Below are positions 47,601 through 56,274 of a DNA stretch of 64,000 bases, piece after piece. The position numbers and the translations under genes were made by a program. The stretch comes from Plazaster borealis (Eukaryota; Echinodermata; Asteroidea; Forcipulatida; Labidiasteridae): contig CM037474.1 in NCBI GenBank assembly GCA_021014325.1, positions 248,001-312,000 on the forward strand, given 5' to 3'. Positions within the stretch are counted from its first letter, which is position 1. Every line of letters begins with the position of its first letter. A model generated the notes under the pieces. The model saw nothing but the letters and a program-made list of their open reading frames with translations, was not told the DNA's origin and made no database searches.

Positions 47601-50600
47601 ATCATGTCTGCGGACATTGATGGACCGTGACGCACATACCAGATTTTTGACAGACAAAGACTTGTTTTTTATAATGCATCCTTCGGTCAAATCTTTTAAG
47701 CCATGACGCAACATTCCCGGGAGTATTGTAGTCCATCTTCCAATTGACAAACGTGCATTTTTAGCCCCAAATCTCCAAAATCAGACAACTGTTTTAAATA
47801 TTTGCATATATATATTGGAATGCAATGTTTTTAAAACTATCCTATAGTATAAAAATTGACCTACACAACCCTTAAAATGTACACGATGTACGTATGTAAA
47901 ATGTCTTAGACTGCATCAAATTTGGTCATATGGAGCTACAAAGGTCAAGTTACCCCCCCCCCCAACAGCTCAATCCTGCGTGTACTTTCCAGAGTACTGG
48001 TAAGTTCTGCCTTCCCACACACCTCAACCATCCTCAACTACCTCAATGCCTCAACCATACACATTTCTACCACCATGCTGTAATCCCTTGTTCACATTAC
48101 ACCTAGACAATGGACAAGTTTGACCACTCAAGCTTGATACGCACTTACACAAGCTTTTTTTACCCTACGGTTACCCCGGCACACTTTCACACTGTCCCTG
48201 CATGCATTCCCTGGGTCCCTATTTCATGGGGTTTCCAATGAATATTTCACATTAGTTTAAACCCTGCTGCATTTCTTGGCTAGCGGAGTTCATTACTGTA
48301 GCTTAAAACCAAAATCAAATGGCTGTAGTGTTTAGTTCAGTGAGACCATTTTTACCGCGTCCAACCGATGCAAAATTTAACCTATTACATAACTATTACT
48401 TAGAAAACTTACAAATTCTTTCAAAAATGCTGAGAAATGTTTCAGTTGATATAATTACTTTCTATAAACACAACAAAAACTTATAAATACTTAAATTTAA
48501 ATCTGTGGAACCAGTGTTTTAACTAGGATTTGAAAAGTGGGTGTGCAAATTGAAAAACAGGGTGTGCAACTTTTTTCAACGAAAATCCACACAGAGCGCA
48601 CAAACTCTCTCAAATCACATTGAAAACGTAACTTTGTTTATCAATTGTCTTAAGGCCCAGCGGGAAGCTTAATTTGCTGGTTGTATACGCTCTTATTCGC
48701 TGATGTATTCTGTGCCTTGAATTTGGGTTGCAATGTAGGTTCCTATAAATACTTTTTTTAAGTTGTGGAGTTCATTCTTAGAAAATAACTTGTTTGTCCT
48801 TTAGGATGAAACTTTGTTTTGACCACAAAAATTAATAACACAAGAATTACAATTAAAAAAATTGTAAAGAAAGAGTGTAATATATAAGCCAAAGTATCTT
48901 TAAAACTTCAAAACTATTTGTTTAACCTTTTGGCAATTAATTTCAGATTACCTTATAATGATTGGCTGTCATTGTGAATTTTTTTATTGAATAATTTTTA
49001 TTATCGCCTAACCTTGCTTAATGGTGTTTTTTCATCAACAACCATTTCAATAGATTTCTAATTTGAAGATATAGTACATCAGAACCTTTTTTGCAATGGC
49101 ATCTTCGCAATTCAATAAGCAGTAAATGTTCATCCAAAGAGAAAGGACAGAGACTCTAAGGTTCAACATTGATGAAAAATTAACGAAATGCCACGTCTGA
49201 CGATAACGCACTTCGGTGGCATCGCGCGGAGGCAACATTAAAACAGGGTCTGTTCTCGATGTTTTAGTTAGCCTCAGTACAAGGGCATGTGTAGTACAGA
49301 AATCCACAGCCTCCACTACATACAATGTGAACGTGTACCGAGTTGGAGTCTAGCCAAGCTTTCTTCATGAATATGGATATAATCTACAGCCAATCACAGC
49401 GTGCTGATAAATGGACTTTGCACCATGTGGCTTCATGCATCATACAAACATTTGGTCATATGTATCGGTCTAGCTGTGCCATGCCGCGAGCACGGTGCAT
49501 GTGACCATAGAGAAAGGACAGTGGTTGACATCAACAGTGAGCTAGCAAGTGAGCATCAACAACGGATATTTCGAACCATTTCACGAGCTTAAAATACCGG
49601 AGACTTGACCACCGGAGACTTGACCGATGTAGGCCTCAAGGAAAATAATGTTTTCTCAGGACCAGAGCAGAATTGTTTGTAATAATAAAGTTTTGACTCG
49701 CCCGCTGATGTTTTGAATCGCATTTGACGATTGTCTAATTACGAAAAACAGAATGAGAGAAATTTGAGTCAACCTTTACCTTCTTGACAAAATCTGTTAC
49801 GGTAACTTTCGTTTCTTTTCGGTCATTTCCCTCTTTGTTTCGTCCGTTGAAACACTTGCTTGCTCTATGGTTGAAACAGCTTGCAAGTTTACAGATCCCA
49901 CACAGCTAATCACCCGGGCGTCCATAAGATATTACGAAGGGAGTGGTATGGTTCCTAGACTTTATTTCGCCTCTCGGTGTTTAGAATTACACACGAAAAC
50001 GTTTACCAAAACTACACGGGGTATCCGACTAACACATGCTGCAACTTGCGTCTTTATTTGGGGGTATATTAATATTAATTGCATCGGGGTCAACGATGTT
50101 TTCATGTGTTTCTCCAACATTATTAAATTTTACAAATATTTTTGTCATGTTTTTTGAAGGGAAATACATTCAATTCAGACCATATTTTATACAAAATAAT
50201 GTGGTGCACAGCTTGATTTGCAGCACAAAAGCCGTGCTTGAAAAAATAGGCCGTGTTTTCCGAAAACTGGCCGTGCAAAACGGCTGCATGGCTCGCTAGC
50301 TAAAACGCTGTGTGGAACAAATAGGCCTACATGTAGCTATAACGCAGACCCCTACATTTATTTAGCGTGCATATCTTGACCTCAGTCATTTATCTTTTGC
50401 AATTTTCACTGTCCGCCAGTGTACTACATGTACTACTGGTAAGCAAAAACCACTTTCGTTTCTCACAAGCATTTATTCCCTGGGGATTTATAATACCCCA
50501 GGGTTTTACCACTTACTCCCTACTCTGGACCAGGGTGGCCCCCTGTTCCAGGAGGTATGCCCATTTGCAATAAAGGGATCCAAGTTATTAGGCCTTGCAT

Positions 50601-53600
50601 TTAATCCCCTGGATGCCCCCGGGAAATAGACTATTGTAAAAGGGGTTAATATGATTCAAGGCCGGGCATACTGTAGGCCTACTAATTGTACACAGAGGCA
50701 AGTTTGTGTCAAGGCACTAAGGCAGACAAGTTTGGTTAGAGGTTTCTTTTTTATAATTTTCAGAGTGTGGGGCGAATGATTTTTGATGTCTATTTTGTGT
50801 TTGTTAGAACAAATTCCAAATGACAAGGATCTGTGTGTGAGTATACATGTAATTGAATGCATTGTGCTTGTGCACTGTCACAAACTATTTATCACTCAGT
50901 GAAATCTGGCTTCACTCGGCTTCGCATCGTGAAATGGAATAGTACAGATTTCACCTTGTTATCTGCAACATTCATTGCACTAAAAAGCATCAATTATTTG
51001 TAAATTTGTGTTTATAATAGAGGGAAGAGTGAAAACATACATGTAGCCGTGTGCAAACAAGTCACTCACAGGATGAGATCATGTGGCCACGAAAATGGTA
51101 TTTGATGGTATGGATATGTAAGCATTGATCATAATACTATAGAGAGATTTTATTTATGGACACGCAAAGAAAAATAATAAGACCTGAACGCACTCATAAT
51201 GTTAAAAAAGCTTACAAATTTGTCTGTATACGTTCGGTAATTACTCATAAAATGAATGGCAATAAAAACTTACTTTACTGTACCTCCATGGTAAGAGGTA
51301 CAGCAGCTTCTGAAACATTTCACTTTGAAGTAATGTGGTTAAGGAAAAAGATCAGTTTTTATCCAAAACAATCTGAATCTGAGAAAGATTTCTGCTAGAA
51401 TCGTTTCTCAAATTGTGTATTCCAATTGCAGATTATTCTTCCTGCGTGGACATAACCGCTCAAGATTTTTGACAATATCTAAAAAACATAGCACCTTTTG
51501 AAATGAAATTTTCACAGGTTAGTTTTTGGTATAATATAGGATTGAAACAGTGGGTCCCAATTACCAAACGTATACAATCCCTTTAACCCATAACCACATG
51601 CAAGCACTGTATACTCAGTTTCACAAGTCCTCCGAAAAAAGAAAAACAAATCCACGGGCATACATGTAACACATGTATTACACAGGTAAGATTCAAACCC
51701 ACCATCTTTGCACACCAAGGCCAAGTGCTCTGTGGCCTTAGGCAGTTACGTATGTAGAGCCTACTTGGTACTTTTCCTCCAGAACTCTTCCATGAGGGAA
51801 AATGTAACTAATTAGGAGGTTTGATTAGGTGGCCTTGCCCTATAAATTGTTTAATTCAAGGCCTGCTTTGTGCTGGATGACAATAGTCCCCTAAAAGCAT
51901 GTGTTATTCCGGTCCTGCATTTCATCTCCCCCTTGGCATTTCTTGTCATTTTATTTTGAAAATGTATTTTTAACTAACCCACTGTTTAATTAAGATCATC
52001 ATCATGCTGTCATCCACACTCGTACACAACACAGTCATTATATTTTAGTGCAATGCCATTTGCAAACCTAATGTTTTCTACCTCAATTTCACAAAGTTGG
52101 AAAATGCCACCCTTACATACATGTACTTAAAACAGTACCTATTATAACTAAAACTTGTATTTTGTACAGCTTTTTTTTACAAAATGAGAAAAAAAAGCAC
52201 ATGTAGTGCTTGGGTTCTGCATTTTTTTTTTTGCACGTATGTCCTGTCCTGTCACCTGTTCCCTCGTTTCCACTTCATGCACTTACTCCCTCTGTTAATT
52301 AATAGTTCAATGTACCACTAGAAAAACCCACTACTTACTTTACTACACAGTTCACAAATGAAGTCCACTTGAGTCGCACTTGGATCTAAATGGTTACCGG
52401 AAATACACTCTTTAACTTGAGAAATAATCAGCAAGGTACTGCCCAGCAAGTACCCAGGTGAAATAATGTGGGATTTAAAAAAGCCAAGCTACTGGTACAG
52501 TACATGCATGTTGTGCATGACAGAAAAACCCCAAGCCCACATTGAGCTAACCAAACAAAAGCGCTCCCACTGTTTGATGAATAATTCATGAGAATTGTGC
52601 CCCTGGAAAATAACTGGCTGCTAACCAATCAAATGTCAATGACATGAAGGGACAATTTGACACACACCCCCAACTAGCCTCAGATTCATTGGCCAATCAG
52701 AACGGCTGTTACATGTATTCTAATCAGTGTCTGCTGATGCTAGGCTCCCATTGTGCTACACAATTTACATGATACTTAAAAAGGTCAACCTTGCTGATAA
52801 AGGAAAGCTTGTTGTGCAACAGAGAACCCAAAGACCAAAATCAAAAACCATGAAATGCTCCTTCATGAATAAACAAGTTTCCCTTGGCATGTATGTTTAC
52901 AATTAGCCTACTGGATGCTCATTGTAGTTGTGCAAAGTGTGTTTACAAAACATGTGTTGTGTACACTGAACATTCACATGTAGGCTACACATTTACCTAA
53001 ACCACAGTGACAGGGTGCATAATGAGGAATATAACTGTTTCAAACTAAAGGTTGTGGCCCTGCAGGACTTGCCTTTCCTTTATCCGTCCACTTTTTTACC
53101 ATCCATGCTAGAGAAAGGATGCTAAGAAACATGTGAAGACCGTGCATAACCCACCGCTGCCACCAAATGTAACAAGGAAAAGTGGGTGCCACTGAGCTGG
53201 CCGATAATTAGAGATACAGAGAAGACACAACAGAGGATGAAATACATTTTGTCTTTTTATACTTAACTATACAGGAATTCTTTTAAAGAAGGAGTACCCA
53301 AAAGAGAAGAAAACTGGATCATATTATGGTTTTACCCGTACACCGATGTGTGTAAAGCACTGTATATTCACTACATTCCCGAGTCCTGTGAAAAAAATCA
53401 CAGGCATATTACTCGGGTGTGATTCAAACCCACGACCTTTGCCATTCTAGAACTTAGATGTCTTACATTGTACCATGGAGGAAGAAATTGTACCAACTAT
53501 AGACCAACGAGATTGCCCAGTAGCTAGAGGCAGTTCGAATCCTATATTTTAGCAGCGGGGACCGCGACAATTTAAAAGTTGCCTCCAAGAGTAGGGTGTC

Positions 53601-54858
53601 GTGGCCGAGCGGTTAAGAGCATCGAATTCAAGTTCTGGTGGTTAGTCATCAGGTTGTGGGTTCGAATCCCGGTCATGGCACTTATGTTCTTGAGCAAGAC
53701 ACTTACCAGGGGTATAAATGGGTACCTGCGAGGGTAGAGGTTGATATTTTGTTTGAAAAAGCCTTTGGAGCGCCACGGTTGCACAGGGTTGTATACTCCC
53801 CAGGGAGCTGAGAAAGGTTAAAGGAATGTTATTGGCCCAATGACCAGGGCACTAATGTAAAGCGCATTGAGACGTTTATTGTAAAATGCGCTATATAAGA
53901 ACTTGTTACTATTATTATTATTATTAAGAGTCCAGGTGATCTTTGGAGATTTAAATTTGTTGACGTACCGTTTTTGATCTAATCAAAGGGGGCACTTTAG
54001 ACGACATATTTTTGCAGGACGTTTTACTACCATTACCATCTTTATAACAAGTAGGTTTTCAGTTTTTACACAAGAGACGATGGAAAACAAGGACTACATG
54101 TACCACTACGTACAAATTTGAAGGAAAAAATACTGAAGATGCTCCACTAACTACGACATAAATTTACAGAGGAATCAACCAATCCAAATTTTGAATCTAA
54201 TTTTAAAATTACCCCTTTCCCTGGAGATGTTTTTGTGTATTAAATTTAGGAGCTTCATTTAGCTGTTAAAAAACTTCCAACCAAAATGAAAACATACGTC
54301 CAAATAGCATAAATTACCTAAAATAATTCTCAGCTAAATAGTATTAGCTTAATTCATGCTATGTGCATAAGCACAGCTTAGTCCAAAGCAGGAAAACATC
54401 GGTCATCTTTGACATAATTTATGCAAAAAAAATGTAATTTTACCACATTTTTGTAGGTTAACCATCAAATAATACTATGTACATGTAGCATGCACCAGCA
54501 GTATTATTGGCAACGAGTTTAATTCAACACTGTTGAACTAACTTGTGCTGAACTTTACAATTACATAACCCTTTGTCACAGTACACCGAGTACAGCATGT
54601 CAGATTTTGATCAAAAAGTAAATTTGATGAACCGCTATCAAGATCTGATTCCATATGGAGTTGGAGTCAAGGTGTAAGTCCACGAAAAGTTCCCATCGTG
54701 GTTTAAACTGTTTGGTCCCATACATGTGCCATGTGTTTTACCACCATCCCGATCCACTAGGACTTAATGTGTAAACAATGGTACTTTCTTTGCTGATGCC
54801 CAACATTAGAACATGAAGGAAGGAAATAAGCATCACTGAAATCAATTACTTTTTAAAA

Positions 54859-54889
<31 letters not shown>

Positions 54890-56094
54890 ATAGCCCTAGC
54901 CCTAAAGAAAAACAATTCATAACAAATATAAAAAACCACTATTTTATAAACATGAATCCAACCACCAATTATCAATCAATCAATAATATAAAAATAAAAA
55001 AACATAATCTTTTTTCTTTATCTTTTTTTTACAGGCCTAAATTGAGACATGTTTTGGGTCATAATATTAATAAGTGAAAAAGTGGCGGTCGCAGATACAG
55101 CATCTTCCCTTGGTCTTCTCATTATTAATTAATACTAAATTGGTTTTGAGCCAACTGCAAAATGTGAACGTGCATGAACAAATCATTTGTCCTTGAGAAG
55201 GAAGCAAATGACAATTGTATAGTTAAGTTAGTTTGTAAAAATAAATAGTCAATATGTGCACGATCTCAATGAACAGGGGATTCGTTTGGCCCTCAACAAA
55301 AGCACACATTGCCATAGGAGCAATAACCATGGAGGCAGGAAAGAACACGAAACTTATTATTTTTCTAAATGGTATATGATGGGCCACCATGCCGGCAGGG
55401 TTAGCCCCACTTCTTTGGCCAAGCTGATTCAGCTTGGCCACAGAAGGGAATCAAGTAACTGGGATGGGGCGCTCTGTACTCCTTTTTAACAAATTTTGAC
55501 TTCTTCGGTCATCACAATTTGTTAAAAAGGAGTACAGCGCCCCAGTTTACTGGGTCTAGGCATAGACTGATAGAGCAAGGAACTCCTTGCTCGATGGTCT
55601 AGGCTAGGCCAGGGTGTCAGCTACTGCACTGCAGGGTAGTGGAAATGCCGCTGTTGCGCTCGCATGTTCGGATGTTGCTCACCAAATAACCATCACTCAG
55701 TTTCTCGACCGTCCAGACTGCGATGTTGAACTTGTTCAAACTTTTTTGATACTCCTACTCAACGCTTGGCTTGGCCAGCTGTTTGAATAATCATGATAAT
55801 GAAACTTTTTAACGCAAAGCAAAAATGTAACAATAACTGATTTACAAGTTACATTCAGTCAAGCAGTGGCGCTAACATGTTTAGGCATTACAATATGGCG
55901 CTGCCGCATAATCTTCGTGAGCCACGCAACTCATTTCTCAAGTTCAAAATGAGTTCGTTCAATGACGGTAATGTTCACAACATGATGACTTTCATTTCAA
56001 GTTTCAGGATGAGTGAAAACATTTTTGTCAAAATAATTCTTACCTGCGAAGTTGACGTTGAAAACCGCCTGATAAATCTAGAAGCAGCAAGCAT
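24778..56094 (-). CDS. ALDH1L2: 10-formyltetrahydrofolate dehydrogenase with mitochondrial presequence, 23 coding exons
   Basis: Oxidises 10-formyl-THF to THF and CO2, reducing NADP+. The 23 exons splice without a phase break to 923 residues, the length I know for human ALDH1L2. Order: presequence (1-22); formyl-transferase/hydrolase domain with His128 in [10 protein letters not shown] and Asp164 in ADDGLDTG; acyl-carrier domain with phosphopantetheine Ser376 in GGGSMDV; aldehyde dehydrogenase domain with [17 protein letters not shown], Glu694 in LELGGKSP and Cys728 in [11 protein letters not shown]-terminal KTKTVTVEY. Minus 22, these become H106, D142, S354, E672 and C706, matching ALDH1L1 numbering (the last two one lower). 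Exon 1 encodes [17 protein letters not shown], closely like the human ALDH1L2 presequence with its RRFST. The matrix is the expected location. Whether it is one-to-one with ALDH1L2 or ancestral to both vertebrate genes cannot be settled here. Confidence 0.95.
25519..25718 (-). CDS. ALDH1L2: ALDH1L2 exon 22
   Basis: Residues 839-906: [36 protein letters not shown] and [11 protein letters not shown], all invariant-like ALDH class 1 stretches. The donor is GTAAG. Confidence 0.95.
25780..25860 (+). repeat. SINE family 1 3' tail fragment
   Basis: AAAGCGCATTGAAACGTTTA, then TGCACTACATAAGAACTAG and (TTA)n. It matches the tail of the SINEs at 4395 and 53595. It lies in intron 21 (between exons 21 and 22). 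Confidence 0.75.
26583..26688 (-). CDS. ALDH1L2: ALDH1L2 exon 21
   Basis: Residues 804-839: [14 protein letters not shown], then [18 protein letters not shown]. The acceptor TTTCTTAG (26689 upward) and the first ~25 bp of the exon are copied repeatedly in the adjoining minisatellite (26689-27130). The true exon is recognised because only it continues into TDVKDD and AQEESFGP. Confidence 0.93.
26689..27130 (-). repeat. 60-bp minisatellite made of the ALDH1L2 exon 21 splice junction
   Basis: Four exact-length 60-bp units (26689-26928), then two or three of about 62-65 bp. On the minus strand each holds a pyrimidine tract, TAG, and GTCTGTTCAT(T/G)GAACCCACTG. That is, each is a copy of the acceptor and first ~25 bases of exon 21. 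The frame stays open across the 60-bp units, giving ([20 protein letters not shown])n. Confidence 0.9.
27661..27826 (-). CDS. ALDH1L2: ALDH1L2 exon 20
   Basis: Residues 749-804: [48 protein letters not shown]. The donor is GTATGTCAG. Confidence 0.95.
28943..29041 (-). CDS. ALDH1L2: ALDH1L2 exon 19 (catalytic cysteine)
   Basis: Residues 716-748: [20 protein letters not shown], then [13 protein letters not shown]. Cys728 in GENC is the ALDH nucleophile. Phase 0 at both ends; donor GTGAGT. Confidence 0.96.
29248..29620 (+). mobile_element. tRNA-derived SINE (family 1 head, different body)
   Basis: The head GTCGTGGCCGAGCGGATAAG and B box GGGTTCGAATCCCAG match family 1. The body then differs: CTTCGTCCTTCGGATGGGAC, GTGCACGTAAAAGAACCCAG, TTGGTTTCATTACCAGAAAT, ending in (AAT)n. 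It lies between exons 18 and 19. Confidence 0.85.
29801..29900 (-). CDS. ALDH1L2: ALDH1L2 exon 18
   Basis: Residues 682-715: [19 protein letters not shown], then [15 protein letters not shown]. Glu694 in LELGG is the ALDH general base. The donor is GTCAGT. Confidence 0.95.
30058..30222. mobile_element. Hairpin MITE family Y (CAGGCCTGGAATTTCA type), diverged
   Basis: CAGGCCTGATACTTCACGCAG, then TGGTTACTGCCTTGGTGCCC, ending AACACAATGAAGTATCAACC. Better copies are at 38107-38276, 40629-40790 and 59561-59720. Confidence 0.6.
30635..30728 (-). CDS. ALDH1L2: ALDH1L2 exon 17
   Basis: Residues 651-682: [20 protein letters not shown], then [19 protein letters not shown] is the NADP-binding glycine motif of the ALDH domain. 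The donor is GTGAGC. Confidence 0.95.
31724..31917 (-). CDS. ALDH1L2: ALDH1L2 exon 16
   Basis: Residues 586-651: [52 protein letters not shown]. It carries the ALDH N169-equivalent (PWN) and K192-equivalent (LKPA) residues. Confidence 0.96.
32380..32600 (-). mobile_element. SINE fragment, minus strand
   Basis: The reverse complement reads ACTTGTGTCCTCAAGCAAGG, CACCCAGGAGTAAACGGGTA and CCTGCGAGGGTAGAGAT, the body of SINE family 1. The tRNA head is missing. Confidence 0.65.
32696..32766 (-). CDS. ALDH1L2: ALDH1L2 exon 15
   Basis: Residues 563-586: [20 protein letters not shown], then EPIG. The acceptor is TTGTAG and the donor GTGAGT. Confidence 0.94.
33400..33550 (-). CDS. ALDH1L2: ALDH1L2 exon 14
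   Basis: Residues 512-562: [50 protein letters not shown]. The donor is GTGAGT. Confidence 0.95.
33896..34155 (+). mobile_element. tRNA-derived SINE (family 2)
   Basis: The head CGTTGGCTAAATGGTTTCT and B-box-like TTAGAATCCCACT are followed by GGGTTTTCCCCATTGTGGTT, CTATCCGCAGGTTCCTTGGT and TTTCATCACCATCAAGATA. It lies between exons 13 and 14. Confidence 0.6.
34284..34348 (-). CDS. ALDH1L2: ALDH1L2 exon 13
   Basis: Residues 491-512: [20 protein letters not shown], then FK. At 65 bp it is the smallest internal exon. The donor is GTAAGTC. It joins exon 14 through a split Lys codon. Confidence 0.93.
34638..34820 (-). CDS. ALDH1L2: ALDH1L2 exon 12 (start of ALDH domain)
   Basis: Residues 430-490: [45 protein letters not shown]. 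Phase 0 at both ends. The aldehyde dehydrogenase fold begins here. Confidence 0.95.
35425..35569 (-). CDS. ALDH1L2: ALDH1L2 exon 11
   Basis: Residues 381-429: [35 protein letters not shown]. This is the second half of the carrier domain and the linker. Confidence 0.95.
36696..36784 (-). CDS. ALDH1L2: ALDH1L2 exon 10 (carrier serine)
   Basis: Residues 352-381: [10 protein letters not shown], then [15 protein letters not shown]. Ser376 occupies the place of Ser354 in ALDH1L1, which carries the 4'-phosphopantetheine arm that moves the formyl group between the two active sites. Confidence 0.95.
37186..37314 (-). CDS. ALDH1L2: ALDH1L2 exon 9
   Basis: Residues 309-351: [19 protein letters not shown], then an acidic stretch [20 protein letters not shown] linking the hydrolase and carrier domains. 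The donor is GTATGA. Confidence 0.94.
37370..37590 (+). mobile_element. Degenerate SINE fragment
   Basis: TAGTCGAGTGGTCTAGAGCA (A-box-like), then GTCCGGATGGGACGTACAGC, CAGTACCCATCATTAAGTG and GGAGCTATATAAATGGGTC. The B box is lost. It lies between exons 8 and 9. Confidence 0.6.
37777..37911 (-). CDS. ALDH1L2: ALDH1L2 exon 8
   Basis: Residues 264-308: [39 protein letters not shown]. This is the C-terminal part of the formyl-hydrolase domain. Phase 0 at both ends. Confidence 0.95.
38107..38276. mobile_element. Hairpin MITE family Y
   Basis: CCTGGAATTACACAGAGGCG, GGTGGCCATGGCCTCTGTCG, CTGGTCTTGGTGCCTCTTC, ending CCTAGATGAAATTTCAGGCC. The ends are inverted copies (GGCCTGGAATTTCA). The MITE lies in intron 7. 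Confidence 0.75.
38446..38535 (-). CDS. ALDH1L2: ALDH1L2 exon 7
   Basis: Residues 234-263: [20 protein letters not shown], then [10 protein letters not shown]. The family motif is IxWDQ...HNxIRGxDxxPGAW. Phase 0 at both ends. Confidence 0.96.
39630..39734 (-). CDS. ALDH1L2: ALDH1L2 exon 6
   Basis: Residues 199-233: [20 protein letters not shown], then [15 protein letters not shown]. Phase 0 at both ends. Confidence 0.95.
39885..40190 (+). mobile_element. Degenerate SINE body
   Basis: TGAGCAGGACACTTCACCAT, AATTGCTTCGTCCTTCGGAT, AATGCACGTTTAAAAAAACC, CAGTGTTTCTGGCATGATTG. It resembles the body of the SINE at 29248 without the tRNA head. It lies between exons 5 and 6. Confidence 0.6.
40260..40425 (-). 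CDS. ALDH1L2: ALDH1L2 exon 5
   Basis: Residues 143-198: [46 protein letters not shown]. Asp164 in GLDTG is the catalytic Asp of the formyl-hydrolase domain. Confidence 0.96.
40629..40790. mobile_element. Hairpin MITE family Y
   Basis: CAGGCCTGGAATTTCACGG at the left, AAGATGAAATTCCATG at the right, and a core of GGCCATGGCTGCTGTTGTCC and TTGGCCTTGGTGCCCCTTAA. It ends about 20 bp below the donor of exon 4. Confidence 0.8.
40811..40959 (-). CDS. ALDH1L2: ALDH1L2 exon 4 (formyl-hydrolase active site)
   Basis: Residues 94-143: [42 protein letters not shown]. His128 is the catalytic His (H106 in cytosolic numbering). The donor is GTAAGG. Confidence 0.96.
41033..41449. mobile_element. TTAA-flanked MITE (TTAAAGGTAGGGTCAT)
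   Basis: The left end is TTAAAGGTAGGGTCATTGAC at 41033 and the right end the inverse, GTATGACCCTACCTTAA, ending at 41449. A second inverted pair, GAATCTCCAAAAGTCACC and GGTGACCTTTGGAGATTC, lies at its centre. A related internal segment recurs at about 53935-54060. Confidence 0.8.
42059..44684. mobile_element. 2.6-kb transposon with TIRs and nine copies of GTAATGTCAGTCACG
   Basis: The ends are GGGCAATTCCA at 42059 and its inverse TGGAATTGCCC at 44684, inside near-matching flanks AGAAGAA and AGAAGAC (6 of 7, a possible target duplication). The motif GTAATGTCAGTCACG lies at about 42595, 42611, 42631, 42651, 44295, 44479 and 44658, with variants at 42429 and 44281. The 44658 copy abuts the right TIR. 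No transposase is seen. It contains a family Y MITE (about 43418-43580) and lies 46 bp from the donor of ALDH1L2 exon 3. Confidence 0.75.
43418..43580. mobile_element. Hairpin MITE family Y (nested)
   Basis: CAGGCCTAAAAATATCCCAC at the left and AATGTTCAAGGCCTGG at the right, with GGTGCCGTGTGCTTTTTGC and TTTGGTGCCCTTCTCC in the core. It is inserted in the larger element. Confidence 0.6.
44730..44815 (-). CDS. ALDH1L2: ALDH1L2 exon 3
   Basis: Residues 65-93: [20 protein letters not shown], then KAIPEVLK, after a split Ala codon. The acceptor is TGTTACAG and the donor GTACTC, a weaker-than-usual site. Confidence 0.95.
45165..45335 (-). mobile_element. Truncated family X copy, minus strand
   Basis: Contains ACATTCCCAACAACATATTC, AAACAAAATCCCGCCCATG and TACGCGCGAGACATACATTG, ending ACACAGTCTA. 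This is the left third of family X in reverse orientation. Confidence 0.7.
45587..45728 (-). CDS. ALDH1L2: ALDH1L2 exon 2 (contains ALDH1L1-like internal start)
   Basis: Phase 0 in. It reads SIFNK, then [40 protein letters not shown]. The Met at 45713 aligns with the initiator of cytosolic ALDH1L1 (MKIAVIGQS). Its context AACAAAATGAAG has a purine at -3. The acceptor is ATATTTGCAG and the donor GTAAGT. Confidence 0.95.
51200..51586. mobile_element. TTAA-flanked MITE copy (ACGTTTGGTAAT family)
   Basis: The right end is ATTACCAAACGTATACAATC then CCTTTAA. The left is diverged (GTCTGTATACGTTCGGTAAT). The interior shares GTGTATTCCAATTGCAGAT, TTCTTCCTGCGTGGACATAA and TGAAATGAAATTTTCACAGG with 58133-58508. 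Confidence 0.75.
53325..53570. repeat. Dispersed repeat shared with 62765-63070
   Basis: ACCCGTACACCGATGTGTGT, AAAGCACTGTATATTCACT, TTCAAACCCACGACCTTTGC and GAGATTGCCCAGTAGCTAGA recur at 62765-63070 and partly at 51590-51740. TTCAAACCC next to a tRNA-like phrase suggests another minus-strand SINE. Confidence 0.6.
53595..53926 (+). mobile_element. tRNA-derived SINE (family 1)
   Basis: Near-identical to 4395-4745: A box GTGGCCGAGCGGTTAAGAGC, B box GGGTTCGAATCCCGG, body GGGTATAAATGGGTACCTG, tail AAAGCGCATTGAGACGTTTA and (TTA)n. The high identity between the two copies suggests recent activity. Confidence 0.92.
54858..54892. repeat. (AAAT)n microsatellite
   Basis: About nine AAAT units in ALDH1L2 intron 1. 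Confidence 0.9.
56044..56094 (-). CDS. ALDH1L2: ALDH1L2 exon 1 (mitochondrial presequence)
   Basis: ATG at 56094 gives [17 protein letters not shown], ending phase 0 at donor GTAAGAATT. It is basic, Ser/Thr-rich and acid-free, with an RRFST block resembling the human ALDH1L2 N-terminus (ALRRFSTG). Joined to exon 2 it gives a 22-residue extension before MKIAVIGQ, and the total of 923 equals my figure for human ALDH1L2. An upstream ATG at 56234 opens a frame overlapping the start out of phase, if the transcript begins that far up. Confidence 0.85.
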
Positions 56095-56274
56095 GACGAC
56101 GAAAATCTCAGTCTCTCTCGGAAGTTACAGTGTTGGCCTTGCACTGAATTATTCCTTTTCGAAAAATATATTTTTTTAAGTTCAGAGTCAAGGACCGGAC
56201 GACTTCGTGCCGTCAAATCCCACTTTATACACAACCGTAGTGTTTAAGCACACAACGAACGTGTGTACGACACA

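Larger units (their letters stand above)
45729..56043 (-). other. ALDH1L2 intron 1 (10.3 kb)
   Basis: No further coding exon is recognised. Contents: poly-C near 47950, an ACATGTACATGTA-rich segment near 45415-45450, a TTAA MITE (51200-51586), a SINE (53595-53926), an (AAAT)n microsatellite at 54858-54892, and a dispersed repeat at 53325-53570. A possible noncoding alternative first exon (49788-49870) is discussed in the findings. Confidence 0.7.

Noticed and set aside
55877..56179. Plus-strand frame opposite ALDH1L2 exon 1 (ATATGGCGCTGCC start)
   Set aside because: The ATGGCG start is suggestive, but the encoded 100 residues match nothing I recognise and overlap the presequence exon in antisense.
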